NCBI GenBank assembly: GCA_947259885.1
Contig: CAMYNW010000011.1
Coordinates: 47,696-111,695 of the forward strand
DNA: 64,000 nucleotides
From: an uncultured Gammaproteobacteria bacterium
GTDB lineage: Bacteria > Pseudomonadota > Gammaproteobacteria > Arenicellales > Poriferihabitantaceae
Reading direction: 5' to 3'
The notes beneath the pieces were generated by a model. The model was not told where the DNA came from and made no database searches. It saw nothing but the letters and a program-made list of their open reading frames with translations. The position numbers and the translations under genes are program-made. Numbering within the stretch: the stretch's first letter is position 1; each line of letters begins with the position of its first letter. Positions 16,850-26,984 of the stretch are shown piece after piece.

Positions 16850-19362
16850 TCGAACTTTTCCTGTATCTGTTTGTCGATTGCTTGATTAACACCCTCAGAG
16901 TAGCTAAGACTCTTTAGTAAAGATAGCACATTTTCCTCCGTATTGATGTTCAGGTGCACAGGCCGGTTAGCGTCAAGATTAGGACTAATACCTTTGAGTT
17001 TAAAGCTCATCTTAAGTTCGCCGTTGGGTTGGTAATCAACGTTGGCGGTCAGCACCCGATATCGAAAGTCTCTTAAGGCGGCGATCACCACATCTGTCAG
17101 TGGATTATCCAGGGCTGCCGCCTGTTCATCGGTGATCGAATACGCAATATTGCCCCCCCCAAGGTGGTTCCAGAACACACCATCGTTGATGCTGACTCCA
17201 CTAGAAGATATCGATATGGGTAGGTTACCGTCAACTTGGCCTGTGGCTTCTAACTCTTCTATTCCCTGAGTGGCAACAACTTGCGCAATATTTAGATTCT
17301 GGATCTTTAGATCAAATTGAGAGTCTGGACCATTCAGATCGAGGGTGAAATCGCTGGCGTACAAACTGCTGCCAAACAAGTCACCCTGAAGGTTATCCAC
17401 AAAAAATTGAGGTAGATCCCCATGTTGCGAAGGCTCCACAGAGAATGCCGAAGAAACTTGCTCAAATTTTACCCCGTATTCCAGACTTCCAATACTAGCC
17501 ATCAGGTTCCCATCCGAACGCATGACCGGCAGAATTTCGAGCTTGCCGGCAATCGCCAGGTCTTCAAACAGGGATTCCTGATAGGTTCCTGACAATTCAT
17601 CTGCTTCGAAGTCAGCGTTTAAAGAAAAACTATCTTGCTTCCATCCAGCATTAAGATTGACGACAAGTTGTCCGTCAGAAATAGAAAGCATGTCTGGTAG
17701 TTTTAATTCGAGTGCACTGACAATGCCAGGCAACGCAGTTGCGTCTATTGGAGATGGATTCCACAAGTCACCTGTGCCAATCCCTAAATTTATATCGTGT
17801 CTCATAGTAAACTTAAGCGGGACACCGGCATCATCAACTTTGAGCGTACCCGCCGCTTCCACCAGTTGGCCGCTTCGCACAACTTCGAAAGATATAGCTT
17901 GAACTGGCGGAAGGGGCGTGTTTAAAGAAATTAATGGATCATTGCTCTCGATTTTCGCTTTGACCTCGACTGTATCCATATACGATGCGGTGGTATTAAA
18001 TTCTCCTCCAATTACTTGATTCTGACCAAGGTCAATTTCTGTTTGGATCGTCCATTGACCATCTGTGTGGACCCATCCCCGATCAGCGTCGACAGCAATC
18101 GAAGACGCATTCTGTGCGCTAAGACTAGTCTGTTTTACAGTGAAACCAGGCCAAGAAATTTGTCTAACCTGAGCCTTCAGGCCTTTTTGAACTTGGATTT
18201 CCTCATCTTTTACGACAATTGCCGGCGTGATGGATATATCGTTAATAGTGTAGTCGTCGAATATGACCGTAGTAGCGGACACCTTTGAATCTGGTGTGAA
18301 CTCTGCATACAGAACACCATTATTTTTTTCAACAAAGCCTTGAGGGCTCAGACTCAGGTCGGTTATTTTAAGATCACCAAAATTAAATTTCTCGGCTTTT
18401 AATTGAGTCCTGGCATCAAAATCAATGCGATTTACCGGCTTGTCGAATATTGCATCCGGCAGATAAAAGTCCAGGTCGGCGGAGATGGCGGAGCCTTGAA
18501 ATGCCTCTGCGGTGATCTGCTCGCTGATTGCTGAGATGTTAGCGAGGTAGCCCCGGTCCTTTGGGTTGATATCAATTTTGAGTTCGGTGAACGCTTTTAT
18601 ATTTTGCAGGGATTTACCAATTGCTGATGCAGGCGGGTAATGTGCAATCCATTCCCCAAATGCAGCAGTGTCAAATTTCGCATTCATTCTCAGGTTTCGG
18701 TTTGCCTCCTGAGTGTTTATTCCTAAGTTGAGGATTTCAACCTCCTGTACCGCGGTCGATCCTAAGCTTATATCGAGACGGCCAGACTCCATTTCGAGAT
18801 CGAGATACCGAGGATTGTCCTCGATACGGGCATTGATATGTTCTCCGTTGTCCTGAATGTGAGCGGATCCATTTCGAACAAAAACATTGTAGATTGGAAG
18901 GGAAAGGTCTAGCTGCTTTACCGACAACATTTTTACCGGCAGACTGAGAGCGAGAAGGTGGTTCAGATCAGACAGCATCTGGTCCAGCGTAAATCCCGCA
19001 AGACTGACAGTCTGATCAGATGATGGCGGACTCAATTGTTCAATTGCCAATCTCCCGAGAACCACGCTTTCGATTGAAACAGATTGCAGACCTGAGAGTT
19101 TATAAACAATTTCGATTTCAGAGGATTTGAGCTGGTACTGTTGCTCACCCACAAGGTATGTAAACGAAATGGAATCGATCAGGCTGCGATCGAGATCAAT
19201 GCGTGACGGAGCAATCGAAAAATCTTCGATATCACCACTGATTACTGTCCGATCCAGGATCCAGATTGCAATCTCTAGTCTCTGGTTCCATAGCAGAATA
19301 AATAGTCCCAGCAGTAAAACCGGCCACAGCGGGATGAATCGCAGAAAACCAGGGCGCTTCAT
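16846..19362 (-). CDS. ydbH: YdbH-like AsmA-family intermembrane phospholipid transport protein
   Basis: A large inner-membrane-anchored periplasmic protein of 838 residues (E. coli YdbH 879). One N-terminal membrane helix (about 8-26) is followed by a long beta-rich, DUF-type repeat region without further helices, and by a conserved end containing LGGGNIAYSI and LKGISPNLDANRPVHLNIN. AsmA-like proteins form a hydrophobic groove spanning the periplasm. ATG 19362 is used; TTG 19365 directly precedes it. The gene follows xni with only a few bases between and heads the ydbH-ynbE-ydbL set. Assignment rests on family features and on the complete three-gene context. Confidence 0.9.
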   Translation of the reverse strand: MKRPGFLRFIPLWPVLLLGLFILLWNQRLEIAIWILDRTVISGDIEDFSIAPSRIDLDRSLIDSISFTYLVGEQQYQLKSSEIEIVYKLSGLQSVSIESVVLGRLAIEQLSPPSSDQTVSLAGFTLDQMLSDLNHLLALSLPVKMLSVKQLDLSLPIYNVFVRNGSAHIQDNGEHINARIEDNPRYLDLEMESGRLDISLGSTAVQEVEILNLGINTQEANRNLRMNAKFDTAAFGEWIAHYPPASAIGKSLQNIKAFTELKIDINPKDRGYLANISAISEQITAEAFQGSAISADLDFYLPDAIFDKPVNRIDFDARTQLKAEKFNFGDLKITDLSLSPQGFVEKNNGVLYAEFTPDSKVSATTVIFDDYTINDISITPAIVVKDEEIQVQKGLKAQVRQISWPGFTVKQTSLSAQNASSIAVDADRGWVHTDGQWTIQTEIDLGQNQVIGGEFNTTASYMDTVEVKAKIESNDPLISLNTPLPPVQAISFEVVRSGQLVEAAGTLKVDDAGVPLKFTMRHDINLGIGTGDLWNPSPIDATALPGIVSALELKLPDMLSISDGQLVVNLNAGWKQDSFSLNADFEADELSGTYQESLFEDLAIAGKLEILPVMRSDGNLMASIGSLEYGVKFEQVSSAFSVEPSQHGDLPQFFVDNLQGDLFGSSLYASDFTLDLNGPDSQFDLKIQNLNIAQVVATQGIEELEATGQVDGNLPISISSSGVSINDGVFWNHLGGGNIAYSITDEQAAALDNPLTDVVIAALRDFRYRVLTANVDYQPNGELKMSFKLKGISPNLDANRPVHLNINTEENVLSLLKSLSYSEGVNQAIDKQIQEKFE

Positions 19363-19366
19363 CAAA

Positions 19367-20158
19367 CTAGGCAGCTTGATAGCGAAACTGGTTGAGGTTG
19401 ATGCCCAGATCGATGTCTTTTTTCAGAGTGAACAGCTCCATACCAAGGCGCGCAATTTCTTGTCCATTATAGAGTTTGGACCCGATCTTGCCGGTCATTT
19501 CGCGGGAGGCTTCGAGCAAGTTGTCCATAGTATGGTATTCGTGTACCAGGCGAGCCGCAGTGCGGATACCGATTGAAGGAATGCCCGGGATCGAAAGGCT
19601 GGAGTCCCCGGCCAGTGCTAGTAGCATGGGCAGTTGTTCGGGCTCCACGCCGAATCGCTTGAAGATCATTTCGCGATCTAGGTGACGTTGGCCAAAATGA
19701 TCGTACACCGAGATCTCTGGACACAAAAGCTGGCAATAATTACGATCAGTGGAGAGAATAGTCACAGTGCCATGGTGATGCGCGATCTTGATTGCCATGG
19801 TCGCAATAACATCATCGGCTTCATATCCGGCCCTGTCGTAACTCAATACTCCCTTTGACTCAAACGCCTGTTTTAACTCGGGCATTGCGTCTGAGAGCAG
19901 CGACGGCATAGGCGATCTGTTTTTTTTATAGTCTGGAAATACTCGATGTCGCCAGGTTCGACCAGGTTGTTCAAATACCGCCACACTGTGACTTGGTTGA
20001 TGAAAGCGGAGCGCTCTTTCCAGTGAAGATGTGGATGAGCGCACAACGCCCTGGATGTGTTCTGCCAGCTGCACGTCATCCGCATCTTCGGGCGGAGAGG
20101 GAACCGCCGCGTATATTCTTCTGACCAGATTAAGGCCGTCTACCAGAAGGGCTTGCAT
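19367..20158 (-). CDS. xni: flap endonuclease Xni-like 5'-3' exonuclease
   Basis: A 263-residue protein of the PolI 5'-nuclease superfamily. Acidic metal-binding motifs include DGLN (residues 8-11), DYKKNR, GYEADDVIATMA (near 116-128) and STDRNY. The helix-3-turn-helix DNA-binding segment IPGIPSIGIRTAARLV follows. Length fits Xni/ExoIX (251 residues) and excludes full DNA polymerase I. Xni cleaves 5' flaps during lagging-strand and repair synthesis. Cytoplasmic. The gene lies between folE and ydbH on the same strand. Confidence 0.9.
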   Translation of the reverse strand: MQALLVDGLNLVRRIYAAVPSPPEDADDVQLAEHIQGVVRSSTSSLERALRFHQPSHSVAVFEQPGRTWRHRVFPDYKKNRSPMPSLLSDAMPELKQAFESKGVLSYDRAGYEADDVIATMAIKIAHHHGTVTILSTDRNYCQLLCPEISVYDHFGQRHLDREMIFKRFGVEPEQLPMLLALAGDSSLSIPGIPSIGIRTAARLVHEYHTMDNLLEASREMTGKIGSKLYNGQEIARLGMELFTLKKDIDLGINLNQFRYQAA

Positions 20159-20208
20159 GGGTAGATTTCAGGCTTACAAGACCCCGGTATCCAGAAGTCG
20201 AATCGTAA

Positions 20209-20769
20209 TTAACCCTGCACAAGATTTAGAAACTCCGTGCGGGTTCGGTGGTCAGTACGAAAACGTCCGAGCATCATCGAGGTTTTCATGGTGGAGTTCT
20301 GCTTTTCGACACCTCGCATCATCATGCAAAAGTGTTTGGCTTCTACAATTACGCCAACACCTGCGGCGCCGGTCATGACCTCAACTGCCCGCGCGATTTG
20401 CTCGGTAAGATTTTCCTGGATCTGAAGCCGGCGGGCATACATATCAGTGATCCGAGCCAGTTTCGATAATCCTATGACCTTTCCCTGTGGTAAATAGGCG
20501 ATATGGGCTCTACCAATAAACGGCAGCAGATGGTGCTCGCACAGGGAATAAAGCTCGATATCTTTGACGATGACCATCTGATCGTTGTCCGATTCGAATA
20601 TGGCGCCGTTAACCACCTCATCGAGATCCTGTTCATATCCGTGGGTCAGGTATCGAAAAGCCTTGGCCGCTCGCTGCGGGGTTTTCTGCAGACCATCTCT
20701 GCTGATATCCTCGCCGACAGCCTTTATTAGCGCTTCATAGTGCGCTGTAAGCTGATCCGGTTTGCTCAT
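20209..20769 (-). CDS. folE: GTP cyclohydrolase I FolE
   Basis: Converts GTP to 7,8-dihydroneopterin triphosphate, the first step of tetrahydrofolate synthesis. Zinc ligands C77 and H80 ([10 protein letters not shown]) and C148 ([11 protein letters not shown]) are present, as are GLSKLARI and [14 protein letters not shown]. The 186 residues match zinc-dependent FolE (type IA), not FolE2. Start ATG 20769. Divergent from yjgR across 159 bp. Confidence 0.96.
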   Translation of the reverse strand: MSKPDQLTAHYEALIKAVGEDISRDGLQKTPQRAAKAFRYLTHGYEQDLDEVVNGAIFESDNDQMVIVKDIELYSLCEHHLLPFIGRAHIAYLPQGKVIGLSKLARITDMYARRLQIQENLTEQIARAVEVMTGAAGVGVIVEAKHFCMMMRGVEKQNSTMKTSMMLGRFRTDHRTRTEFLNLVQG

Positions 20770-20928
20770 TTTTCAGTTATTTGGAAAATATTGACTAGTT
20801 TGAATTGTAGCACCAGGACCTGTTTATAGAATGCGCTTTTTTGCCTGTCGCGAACGGGTTATGATCGCCTCGAGGCGGAAGCGGCTTAGCCGCTTTGATA
20901 ACAAAATTTTAAGTAAATCAGGTCGACC

Positions 20929-22494
20929 ATGACAACACAAAATACTATTCTGATCGGTGGGCGCGATCAGAAGCAAGTTCTGATGAACACGCGAATGGCG
21001 AATCGGCATGGCATGATTGCCGGCGCCACCGGTACCGGCAAAACTGTGACCATGCAGATACTCGCGGAAGAATTTTCTAAAGCGGGCGTGCCGGTGTTAA
21101 TGGCCGATGTTAAGGGAGATGTCTCTGGACTCGCCTGTGAAGCGACGGCGCATCCAAAGATCGATGAAAGAATTGAAGCCATCGGTATCAGCGACTACCA
21201 GATGCAGGGCAACCCGGTGGTGTTCTGGGACCTGTACGGCAAGAAAGGCCACCCGGTAAGAGCAACTGTCAGCGAACTCGGCCCACTGCTCATTTCCAAT
21301 TTGCTTGATCTCAATGAGACTCAGACAGGTGTAATGTACGCCGCCTTCAAGATTGCTGATGACAATGGTCTGCTATTGCTGGACCTTGAAGATCTGCAGC
21401 ACCTTCTTGGATGGATGTCGGATAATGCATCCGAATTGAGGGGCGACTATGGCAATTTTACCTCCGCCAGTATTGGTGCAATCCAACGCGACCTGCTGGT
21501 GCTTGAGGAGCAGGATGCAGAGATTTTCCTGGGCGAACCGGTGCTGCAACTGGACGATTTAATGCGCCAGGATTTTTCCGGTCGCGGGGTAATTAATGTG
21601 CTGGATGTCACCACGATTATTTCAAGAGGCCCGAAGCTTTACGCTACCTTCCTGCTGTGGTTGATGGCGGAGCTGTTTGAAAATATGCCCGAAGTAGGGG
21701 ATCCGGATCGTCCTAAATTTGTAATGTTCTTTGATGAAGCGCATCTATTGTTTGATGATGCGCCTAAAGCCCTTGTGGACAAAATTGAACAGGTTGTGCG
21801 GTTGATCCGTTCCAAGGGAGTGGGTATCTATTTTGTCAGTCAAAGTCCGCTGGATATTCCGGAGGATGTGCTGGGACAGCTCGGCATGAAAATTCAGCAT
21901 GCGCTAAGGGCGTTTACGCCCAAGGAACAAAAAGCGGTCAAAGTGGTGGCTGAGAATTTTCGCGCAAATCCAGATGTCGATACTGGAAAAGTGATCACTG
22001 AACTCGGTGTCGGTGAGGCACTGGTTTCGGTGTTGGATGAAAAAGGTATCCCAACCCGGGTAGAACAGATTTTAATCCGGCCACCACAGAGTCGGATCGG
22101 GCCGGCTACCGACGAAGAACGGGCGGCGCAAATGAAGCGATCTCCGATCGGAAATCGTTATGACGACGCCGAAAATCGAGAATCCGCGATGGAGAAGCTG
22201 GGACAGCGCGCCGAGGAGCAAATGCGTAAAGCGGAAGAGGAGGCAGCCCGGGTGCAGGCTGAAAAAGAAGCCGCGGAAGCTGAAAAAGCTGCAGATAAAC
22301 TAGCGCGTGAAGCTGAGAAAGAGCGAAGCCGTCTCGCACGCGAGGCTGAAAAGGAAGCGAAGCGGCGCAGCGGCGGCAGCGGACGCCAGACCACCAGCGA
22401 AGCGATGATGAAAAGTATCGCCCGCTCAGTAGGTACCCAGATCGGCCGGCGAGTCATTCGCGGTGTGCTCGGTTCGTTGTTTGGTGGGCGTTAG
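20929..22494 (+). CDS. yjgR: YjgR-like DUF853 HerA-type ATPase
   Basis: P-loop ATPase of 521 residues related to the HerA/FtsK superfamily. Walker A GATGTGKT is at 32-39, followed by VLMADVKGDVSGLA; Walker B is MFFDEAHLLF (near 265), with a sensor-like YFVSQSPLDIPEDVLGQLG. Residues ~420-500 form a highly charged alanine/glutamate/lysine helix, then a glycine/arginine-rich tail (IGRRVIRGVLGSLFGGR). Function is not established in E. coli. The 5' leader contains a small hairpin (AAGCGGC-TTA-GCCGCTT, 20879-20895). Cytoplasmic. Confidence 0.92.
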   Translation: MTTQNTILIGGRDQKQVLMNTRMANRHGMIAGATGTGKTVTMQILAEEFSKAGVPVLMADVKGDVSGLACEATAHPKIDERIEAIGISDYQMQGNPVVFWDLYGKKGHPVRATVSELGPLLISNLLDLNETQTGVMYAAFKIADDNGLLLLDLEDLQHLLGWMSDNASELRGDYGNFTSASIGAIQRDLLVLEEQDAEIFLGEPVLQLDDLMRQDFSGRGVINVLDVTTIISRGPKLYATFLLWLMAELFENMPEVGDPDRPKFVMFFDEAHLLFDDAPKALVDKIEQVVRLIRSKGVGIYFVSQSPLDIPEDVLGQLGMKIQHALRAFTPKEQKAVKVVAENFRANPDVDTGKVITELGVGEALVSVLDEKGIPTRVEQILIRPPQSRIGPATDEERAAQMKRSPIGNRYDDAENRESAMEKLGQRAEEQMRKAEEEAARVQAEKEAAEAEKAADKLAREAEKERSRLAREAEKEAKRRSGGSGRQTTSEAMMKSIARSVGTQIGRRVIRGVLGSLFGGR

Positions 22495-22513
22495 GGCTTA
22501 TCGCACTGAGTTG

Positions 22514-23674
22514 ATGACTGAGGTCAGAAAAAAGCAATCCCTGGAAACCCGCGTAATCCATGCGGGGGAGTGTTTGCCTCGTATCAAGGGCGCGATCAGC
22601 ATGCCCATTTTCCAGAGTTCAACCTATGAGTCTAGTCGGGAGGCTGACTATCACACCATCCCCTACCTCAGGTTGAATAATTCGCCTAACCATGAGGCGC
22701 TGCATCGTAAACTCGCGGACCTAGAGCAGGCGGAGTCAGCGCTGGTCACGGCAAGTGGTATGGCTGCGATTACTACTGCTCTGCTTTCAGTGCTAAAGGC
22801 CGGGGACCATTTGTTGGTGCAACGAGGGTTGTATGGGGGCACCCACACGTATATTACCCACGATCTGCCGGAACTCGGCATCAGTTTCGATTTTGTTGAC
22901 TTGCACAGTGCCGAAGACTGGGCACATAAGATCAAGCCTAATACACGGGGCTTCTATGTCGAGAGTATGACTAATCCTTTACTTGCTGTGGGGGACTTGT
23001 CTGGTGTGGTGGAATTTGCCCGCGAACATGGTTTGATCACTATGATCGACAATACCCTGCCGTCACCAGTCAATTTTAATCCGACGACTATTGGCTTTGA
23101 CCTGGTGTTGCATAGCTGCACCAAGTATCTCAACGGACATTCCGATATCGTTGCGGGCGCCATTATTGGTAGACAAGATCTGGTGCAGAAAGCGAAAATA
23201 AAACTCGATCATCTGGGCGCCACATTGGACCCGCACGCTTGTTTCTTGCTGCATCGCGGGATTAAAACCTTGTCGCTCAGGGTTGCCAGACAAAATAAAA
23301 ATGCTCTGGCTCTGGCCATCTTTCTGGAACAGCTTTCTGCTGTATCAGGGGTGAACTACCCCGGCCTTGTCAGCCATCCAGATCATCAAAGAGCAAAGTC
23401 ATTGTTTACTGGATATGGTGGATTGCTCAGTTTTGCTCATGTCGATGGTGCCGAGGGTGCCCATGCGATGATCGACCGGCTGGAATTGGCGACTGAAGCG
23501 GTGAGTCTAGGTGGTGTTGAAACGCTCATCACCATACCCGCGGAATCTACCCATGCCGGGCTGTCTACAGAGGAATGTGAAGCCTTTGGAATTGGTGCGA
23601 GTCTGGTCAGGCTTGCTGTGGGTATAGAGAGTGAGCAGGACCTGATTCAGGATTTTGCCAGTGCGTTGCAATAG
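22514..23674 (+). CDS. Cys/Met metabolism PLP-dependent lyase, cystathionine beta-lyase-like
   Basis: Fold-type I PLP enzyme of 386 residues. The cofactor lysine is K204 in HSCTKYLNGHSD. Other landmarks are ASGMAAITTALLS, GLYGGTHTY, ESMTNPLL and IDNTLPSP. Relatives cleave cystathionine or methionine or carry out gamma-replacement. The substrate region near residue 50 reads YLRLNNSPNH instead of the common YSRxxNPT, and no met gene is next door, so the exact reaction stays open. ATG 22514 is preferred over an in-frame start inside yjgR at 22463. It begins 19 bp after the yjgR stop and is followed at 11 bp by the DUF2797 gene. Confidence 0.85.
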   Translation: MTEVRKKQSLETRVIHAGECLPRIKGAISMPIFQSSTYESSREADYHTIPYLRLNNSPNHEALHRKLADLEQAESALVTASGMAAITTALLSVLKAGDHLLVQRGLYGGTHTYITHDLPELGISFDFVDLHSAEDWAHKIKPNTRGFYVESMTNPLLAVGDLSGVVEFAREHGLITMIDNTLPSPVNFNPTTIGFDLVLHSCTKYLNGHSDIVAGAIIGRQDLVQKAKIKLDHLGATLDPHACFLLHRGIKTLSLRVARQNKNALALAIFLEQLSAVSGVNYPGLVSHPDHQRAKSLFTGYGGLLSFAHVDGAEGAHAMIDRLELATEAVSLGGVETLITIPAESTHAGLSTEECEAFGIGASLVRLAVGIESEQDLIQDFASALQ

Positions 23675-23685
23675 TAAATAATCAT

Positions 23686-24513
23686 ATGACTCAGGTGCTG
23701 GCAAGCGGTGGGCTGCGTAAAATGAAGACGACATTGTCGCAGCCGGTACAGTACCAGCTGCCCATTGGCGGCGAATTAGTTGATCTTAATTGCCTGGTAG
23801 GCGCTTCAGTATCACTCAATTATAAAGGTCTTATTCAATGCATCCATTGCGGGCGGGAAACAAAGAAAAGCTTCAACCAGGGTTATTGCTTTCCCTGTTT
23901 TAAAACACTTGCGGAATGTGACCTGTGTATTATGCGCCCCGAGACGTGCCATTTTCATTTGGGAACCTGCCGCGATGATGAGTGGGCGATGAATCACTGC
24001 ATGCAATCTCACTACGTCTATATTGCTAATTCGTCGGGTCTCAAGGTGGGGATAACACGGGGCACACAAATTCCGACTCGCTGGATTGATCAGGGTGCCC
24101 TGCAGGCGCTGCCGGTATTCAGGATTCGCAATCGCTACCACTCGGGTTTGCTTGAAGCCACGATTAAAAAGTATGTCAGCGACCGCACTGACTGGCGCAA
24201 AATGCTCAAGGGCGGCGGCGAAACTGTAGACCTAAAACAGAAAGCGAACGAAATCATCGAAAATGCCAGAGCAGACATTGATGCGCTGACGGCGCAAGAC
24301 GGTGAAATCGAATGGGAGGTGTTGGAAGAGCCCGTAGTGGAAATAGAATACCCGGTGCTCTCTCATCCTGAAAAAGTAACCAGTCTTAATTTTGACAAGA
24401 CCCCAGAAGTAACCGGCGTGTTGAACGGGATTAAGGGGCAATACCTGATACTTGATACCGGGGTGATCAATATTCGTAAGTTCACGGGCTACCAGGTCAC
24501 TCTAAGCGCCTGA
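23686..24513 (+). CDS. DUF2797 family protein with cysteine-rich zinc motifs
   Basis: A 275-residue protein. The N-terminal half carries metal-type cysteines: CIHCG (about 52-56), CFPC (68-71), CDLC and later CxFHLGTC. It is followed by a segment resembling a GIY-YIG core (YVYIANSSGLKVGIT...RWIDQGA near 112-140). The C-terminal ~100 residues look like a small beta domain. Function is unknown; the combination suggests a nucleic-acid-binding or nuclease-like protein, which is inference. ATG 23686 is given, but ATG 23722 (MKTTLSQ) is equally possible; neither has a clear ribosome-binding site. Convergent with the mscS gene. Confidence 0.8.
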   Translation: MTQVLASGGLRKMKTTLSQPVQYQLPIGGELVDLNCLVGASVSLNYKGLIQCIHCGRETKKSFNQGYCFPCFKTLAECDLCIMRPETCHFHLGTCRDDEWAMNHCMQSHYVYIANSSGLKVGITRGTQIPTRWIDQGALQALPVFRIRNRYHSGLLEATIKKYVSDRTDWRKMLKGGGETVDLKQKANEIIENARADIDALTAQDGEIEWEVLEEPVVEIEYPVLSHPEKVTSLNFDKTPEVTGVLNGIKGQYLILDTGVINIRKFTGYQVTLSA

Positions 24514-24580
24514 TCAGGTCGTGGCGATGAGAACGGGTATTGCGAGGAAATAAATTTTAGGCTCAAGTAATTGGATCAAA

Positions 24581-25891
24581 TCAGACTTTCGCAGATGGAT
24601 TAAGAATTCGAATTTCGCGTTGAGGAAACGGGATTTCAATACCGTTCGCCTGCAGTGCCTGCCAAATCATGAATAATAGATCGGCGCCAACACGATTTTT
24701 TCCGTCATCGATACCTATCATCCAAAATTCAACTAATATCTCTATTCCGAAATCTCCGAACTGACTGATTTCGGCGTCGGGTCGCTCCTCTATGGGAATA
24801 TCATTGCCACTTAGTACCTGTGGATGGCTGGCGACCACCTCTCGAACAATTTCGAACAACTTTTCCAGATCTGTGTCGTATGCTACGGAAAAATAGAGTG
24901 GATACCGCTGTTTTTTGTCTCTGTGTGTCCAGTTGGTGAATGAATTAGTAATGAAGGTGTCATTGGGTACCACAATATCTTTACCATCGTAGGTGGTTAA
25001 TGTTGCAGACCGCATGTTCAACTTATCAATCACGCCCGATCGACTGTCTTCTAATTCGACAAAATCGCCAATTTTCAAAGACCGATCTAATAGTAAAATC
25101 AATCCTGATACGAAGTTAGAGGCAATAGACTGGAGGCCAAAGCCGAGACCGACGCCAAGTGCGCCACTAAATACGGCGAGCGCAGTCAGATTGATTCCGA
25201 CAATCTGTAACAATAAGATGAATATAATGACACTTAAAACAACCTGAAATATTTTTATGAATATTTCCTTTGTTTCATTATCGAGTTCTTGCTGATTACG
25301 AATGATTTTTTGGCCGGTGTCGCTTGATATGCGACCCAGCCAGAACAGCAAAACCCCAAAAACCACCGCTCTTGCGAGCGCGTAAGCGGATAACTTTATA
25401 TTTCCAAGTTCTAGAGACAGTCCGTCAAGGTAGACGGTCACTTCGTCCAGCACACCAAACACTTTCAGAACTGCAATTGGGATCAGCACCCATTTGAAAA
25501 ATCCCCGAATAATTGGGTTTTTTACAAAACGAAGAATAAGGTGATACAAAAAGAAAATAACGGCCAGAAGCTGAGCAATAATAATCAGCCATATGGTATC
25601 CCCGAGATATTGCCCGGCTTCTCGTAAAACCCCTAACATGCTTATGTTTAGAAGGGGAAATAATAATTGCCGGCTCTGGTGACTGAATTTACCGAGCCAG
25701 CTCCATGTTTCATCGGGTACTGAATCCTGAAAGACTGGAATACGCTTGCGTAATGCCTTCGCAATCAGCCAGGCAACACTTACGGATAAGACTATAAAAC
25801 CAATCTGAATATAGAAAGATGGGCTTAGCAGCCAATCGTTGACTTTTGACAGATAAAAAGTGAGCGATTTTTCTATTTCATTCAGGTTCAT
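24581..25891 (-). CDS. MscS-family mechanosensitive channel
   Basis: A 436-residue MscS-type channel with N-terminal helices and a larger membrane region than E. coli MscS (286). The pore helix and beta domain are recognisable: GVGLGFGLQSIASNFVSG near 246-263, then LLLDRSLKIGDFVELED and a C-terminal alpha/beta domain ending in FPQREIRIL. Such channels release solutes on hypo-osmotic shock. Upstream lies a near match to the sigma-factor promoter that also precedes the cmpX-sigX operon (see 25923-25955), so this channel may belong to the same stress regulon. Confidence 0.9.
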   Translation of the reverse strand: MNLNEIEKSLTFYLSKVNDWLLSPSFYIQIGFIVLSVSVAWLIAKALRKRIPVFQDSVPDETWSWLGKFSHQSRQLLFPLLNISMLGVLREAGQYLGDTIWLIIIAQLLAVIFFLYHLILRFVKNPIIRGFFKWVLIPIAVLKVFGVLDEVTVYLDGLSLELGNIKLSAYALARAVVFGVLLFWLGRISSDTGQKIIRNQQELDNETKEIFIKIFQVVLSVIIFILLLQIVGINLTALAVFSGALGVGLGFGLQSIASNFVSGLILLLDRSLKIGDFVELEDSRSGVIDKLNMRSATLTTYDGKDIVVPNDTFITNSFTNWTHRDKKQRYPLYFSVAYDTDLEKLFEIVREVVASHPQVLSGNDIPIEERPDAEISQFGDFGIEILVEFWMIGIDDGKNRVGADLLFMIWQALQANGIEIPFPQREIRILNPSAKV

Positions 25892-25922
25892 AATTTTCGC
25901 CGTTAAGGTTTCTGATTACAGA

Positions 25923-25955
25923 AATTTGGAGCCTATCGCTGGTATCGGAGTCACA
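25923..25955 (-). promoter_or_regulatory. near-match ECF sigma promoter upstream of mscS gene
   Basis: Minus strand: TGTGACTC (25955-25948), 17 bases, TCCAAATT (25930-25923). The upstream element differs in one base from the TGTGACTT of the four exact sites and the spacing is identical. It lies 32 bp before the mscS ATG. It is weaker evidence than the other four. Confidence 0.4.
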
Positions 25956-25979
25956 TGGCTAATACCTAAAGCTTTCAGA

Positions 25980-26984
25980 TTACCTTTCAATAAAATCCGC
26001 AAATGTATCGGCTGCTTCCTCGACATCATCGGTCTGAGCAATATGCACCACAGCGTCCCCCTCGTTTACCAATGGGAGATAAGTTCGACCAATCACCATG
26101 CCCGTGTGTTTGGACTGTATTTCAATTTCGGTCTCTCCAAACGGGTCGGCAATAGAGCCGAGCGAATCGTTGAGATTGACGATTTCTCCAAGTTTTACTT
26201 TGGTATGAAATATTCCGCTGATCGGAGCTCGGCTCCATGAACTGGATGAGACTACTAATGGTTTAATAGGCGCCCTATTTGACTTGACTCGACTAAGCAT
26301 CCCTAGTGTCCTCATAACGTTTTTGATGCCGGCAACGCCAGCTCTGATAGATCGCTCGTCAAAACGAAGTGCCTCCCCAGCCTCATAGACAATTATAGGT
26401 ATACCGAGGTCAGCAGCGGCCGCGCGCAGCGAACCGTCTCGTATTTTCGAATCGATGATCACTGGTGCACCAAATGCCTCGGCCATTTTTACCGTTTCGG
26501 GGTTTTTCAAGTCTCCGCGGATTTGCGGAATGTTTGACCGGTGAATGGAGCCGGTATGCAGGTCTATGGCGTGAGAAGAGTTCTCAACACATTCTTTGAT
26601 CAACAGGTTAGCCAGGCGGCTTGCTAAAGATCCCATTTCAGTTCCTGGAAAGGACCTGTTCAAATCTCTTCTATCCGGAAGATAACGGGAGTGTTGTATT
26701 ACGCCATAAATATTAACGATAGGGATCGCGACTAATGTGCCGCGCAATCTCGTGTTGTTCGTCTTGTGAATAAGACGACGGATAATTTCAACTCCATTGA
26801 GTTCATCGCCATGAATCGCCGCACATACAAATAGCCGCGGTCCAGGCTTTTTACCGCGGATAACATGCACCAGCATTTCCATAGGCGTATGCGTATATAG
26901 CTGCGGAATTGGAATCGTGACAGTCGCCGCAGAACCTGGTTCAACAGGAGTTCCAGCAATAACTACTTTTTCAGTTGAATTCAT
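25980..26984 (-). CDS. succinylglutamate desuccinylase / aspartoacylase family metallohydrolase
   Basis: Zinc carboxypeptidase-like deacylase of 334 residues. Ligand motif HGDELNG supplies H58 and E61, and the third ligand is the histidine of [14 protein letters not shown] and VYEAGE are further family signatures. Members hydrolyse N-acyl amino acids or similar amides. Its ATG overlaps the rimK stop by 4 bp, so it is the third gene of a rimB-rimK-deacylase operon. Removal of what RimK adds, or processing of an acyl-amino acid, is a reasonable inference. Its true substrate is not indicated by sequence. Confidence 0.85.
   Translation of the reverse strand: MNSTEKVVIAGTPVEPGSAATVTIPIPQLYTHTPMEMLVHVIRGKKPGPRLFVCAAIHGDELNGVEIIRRLIHKTNNTRLRGTLVAIPIVNIYGVIQHSRYLPDRRDLNRSFPGTEMGSLASRLANLLIKECVENSSHAIDLHTGSIHRSNIPQIRGDLKNPETVKMAEAFGAPVIIDSKIRDGSLRAAAADLGIPIIVYEAGEALRFDERSIRAGVAGIKNVMRTLGMLSRVKSNRAPIKPLVVSSSSWSRAPISGIFHTKVKLGEIVNLNDSLGSIADPFGETEIEIQSKHTGMVIGRTYLPLVNEGDAVVHIAQTDDVEEAADTFADFIER

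Noticed and set aside
19987..19994. Further plus-strand TGTGACTT
   Set aside because: Inside xni and not followed by TC after 17 bases, so it does not fit the promoter pattern.
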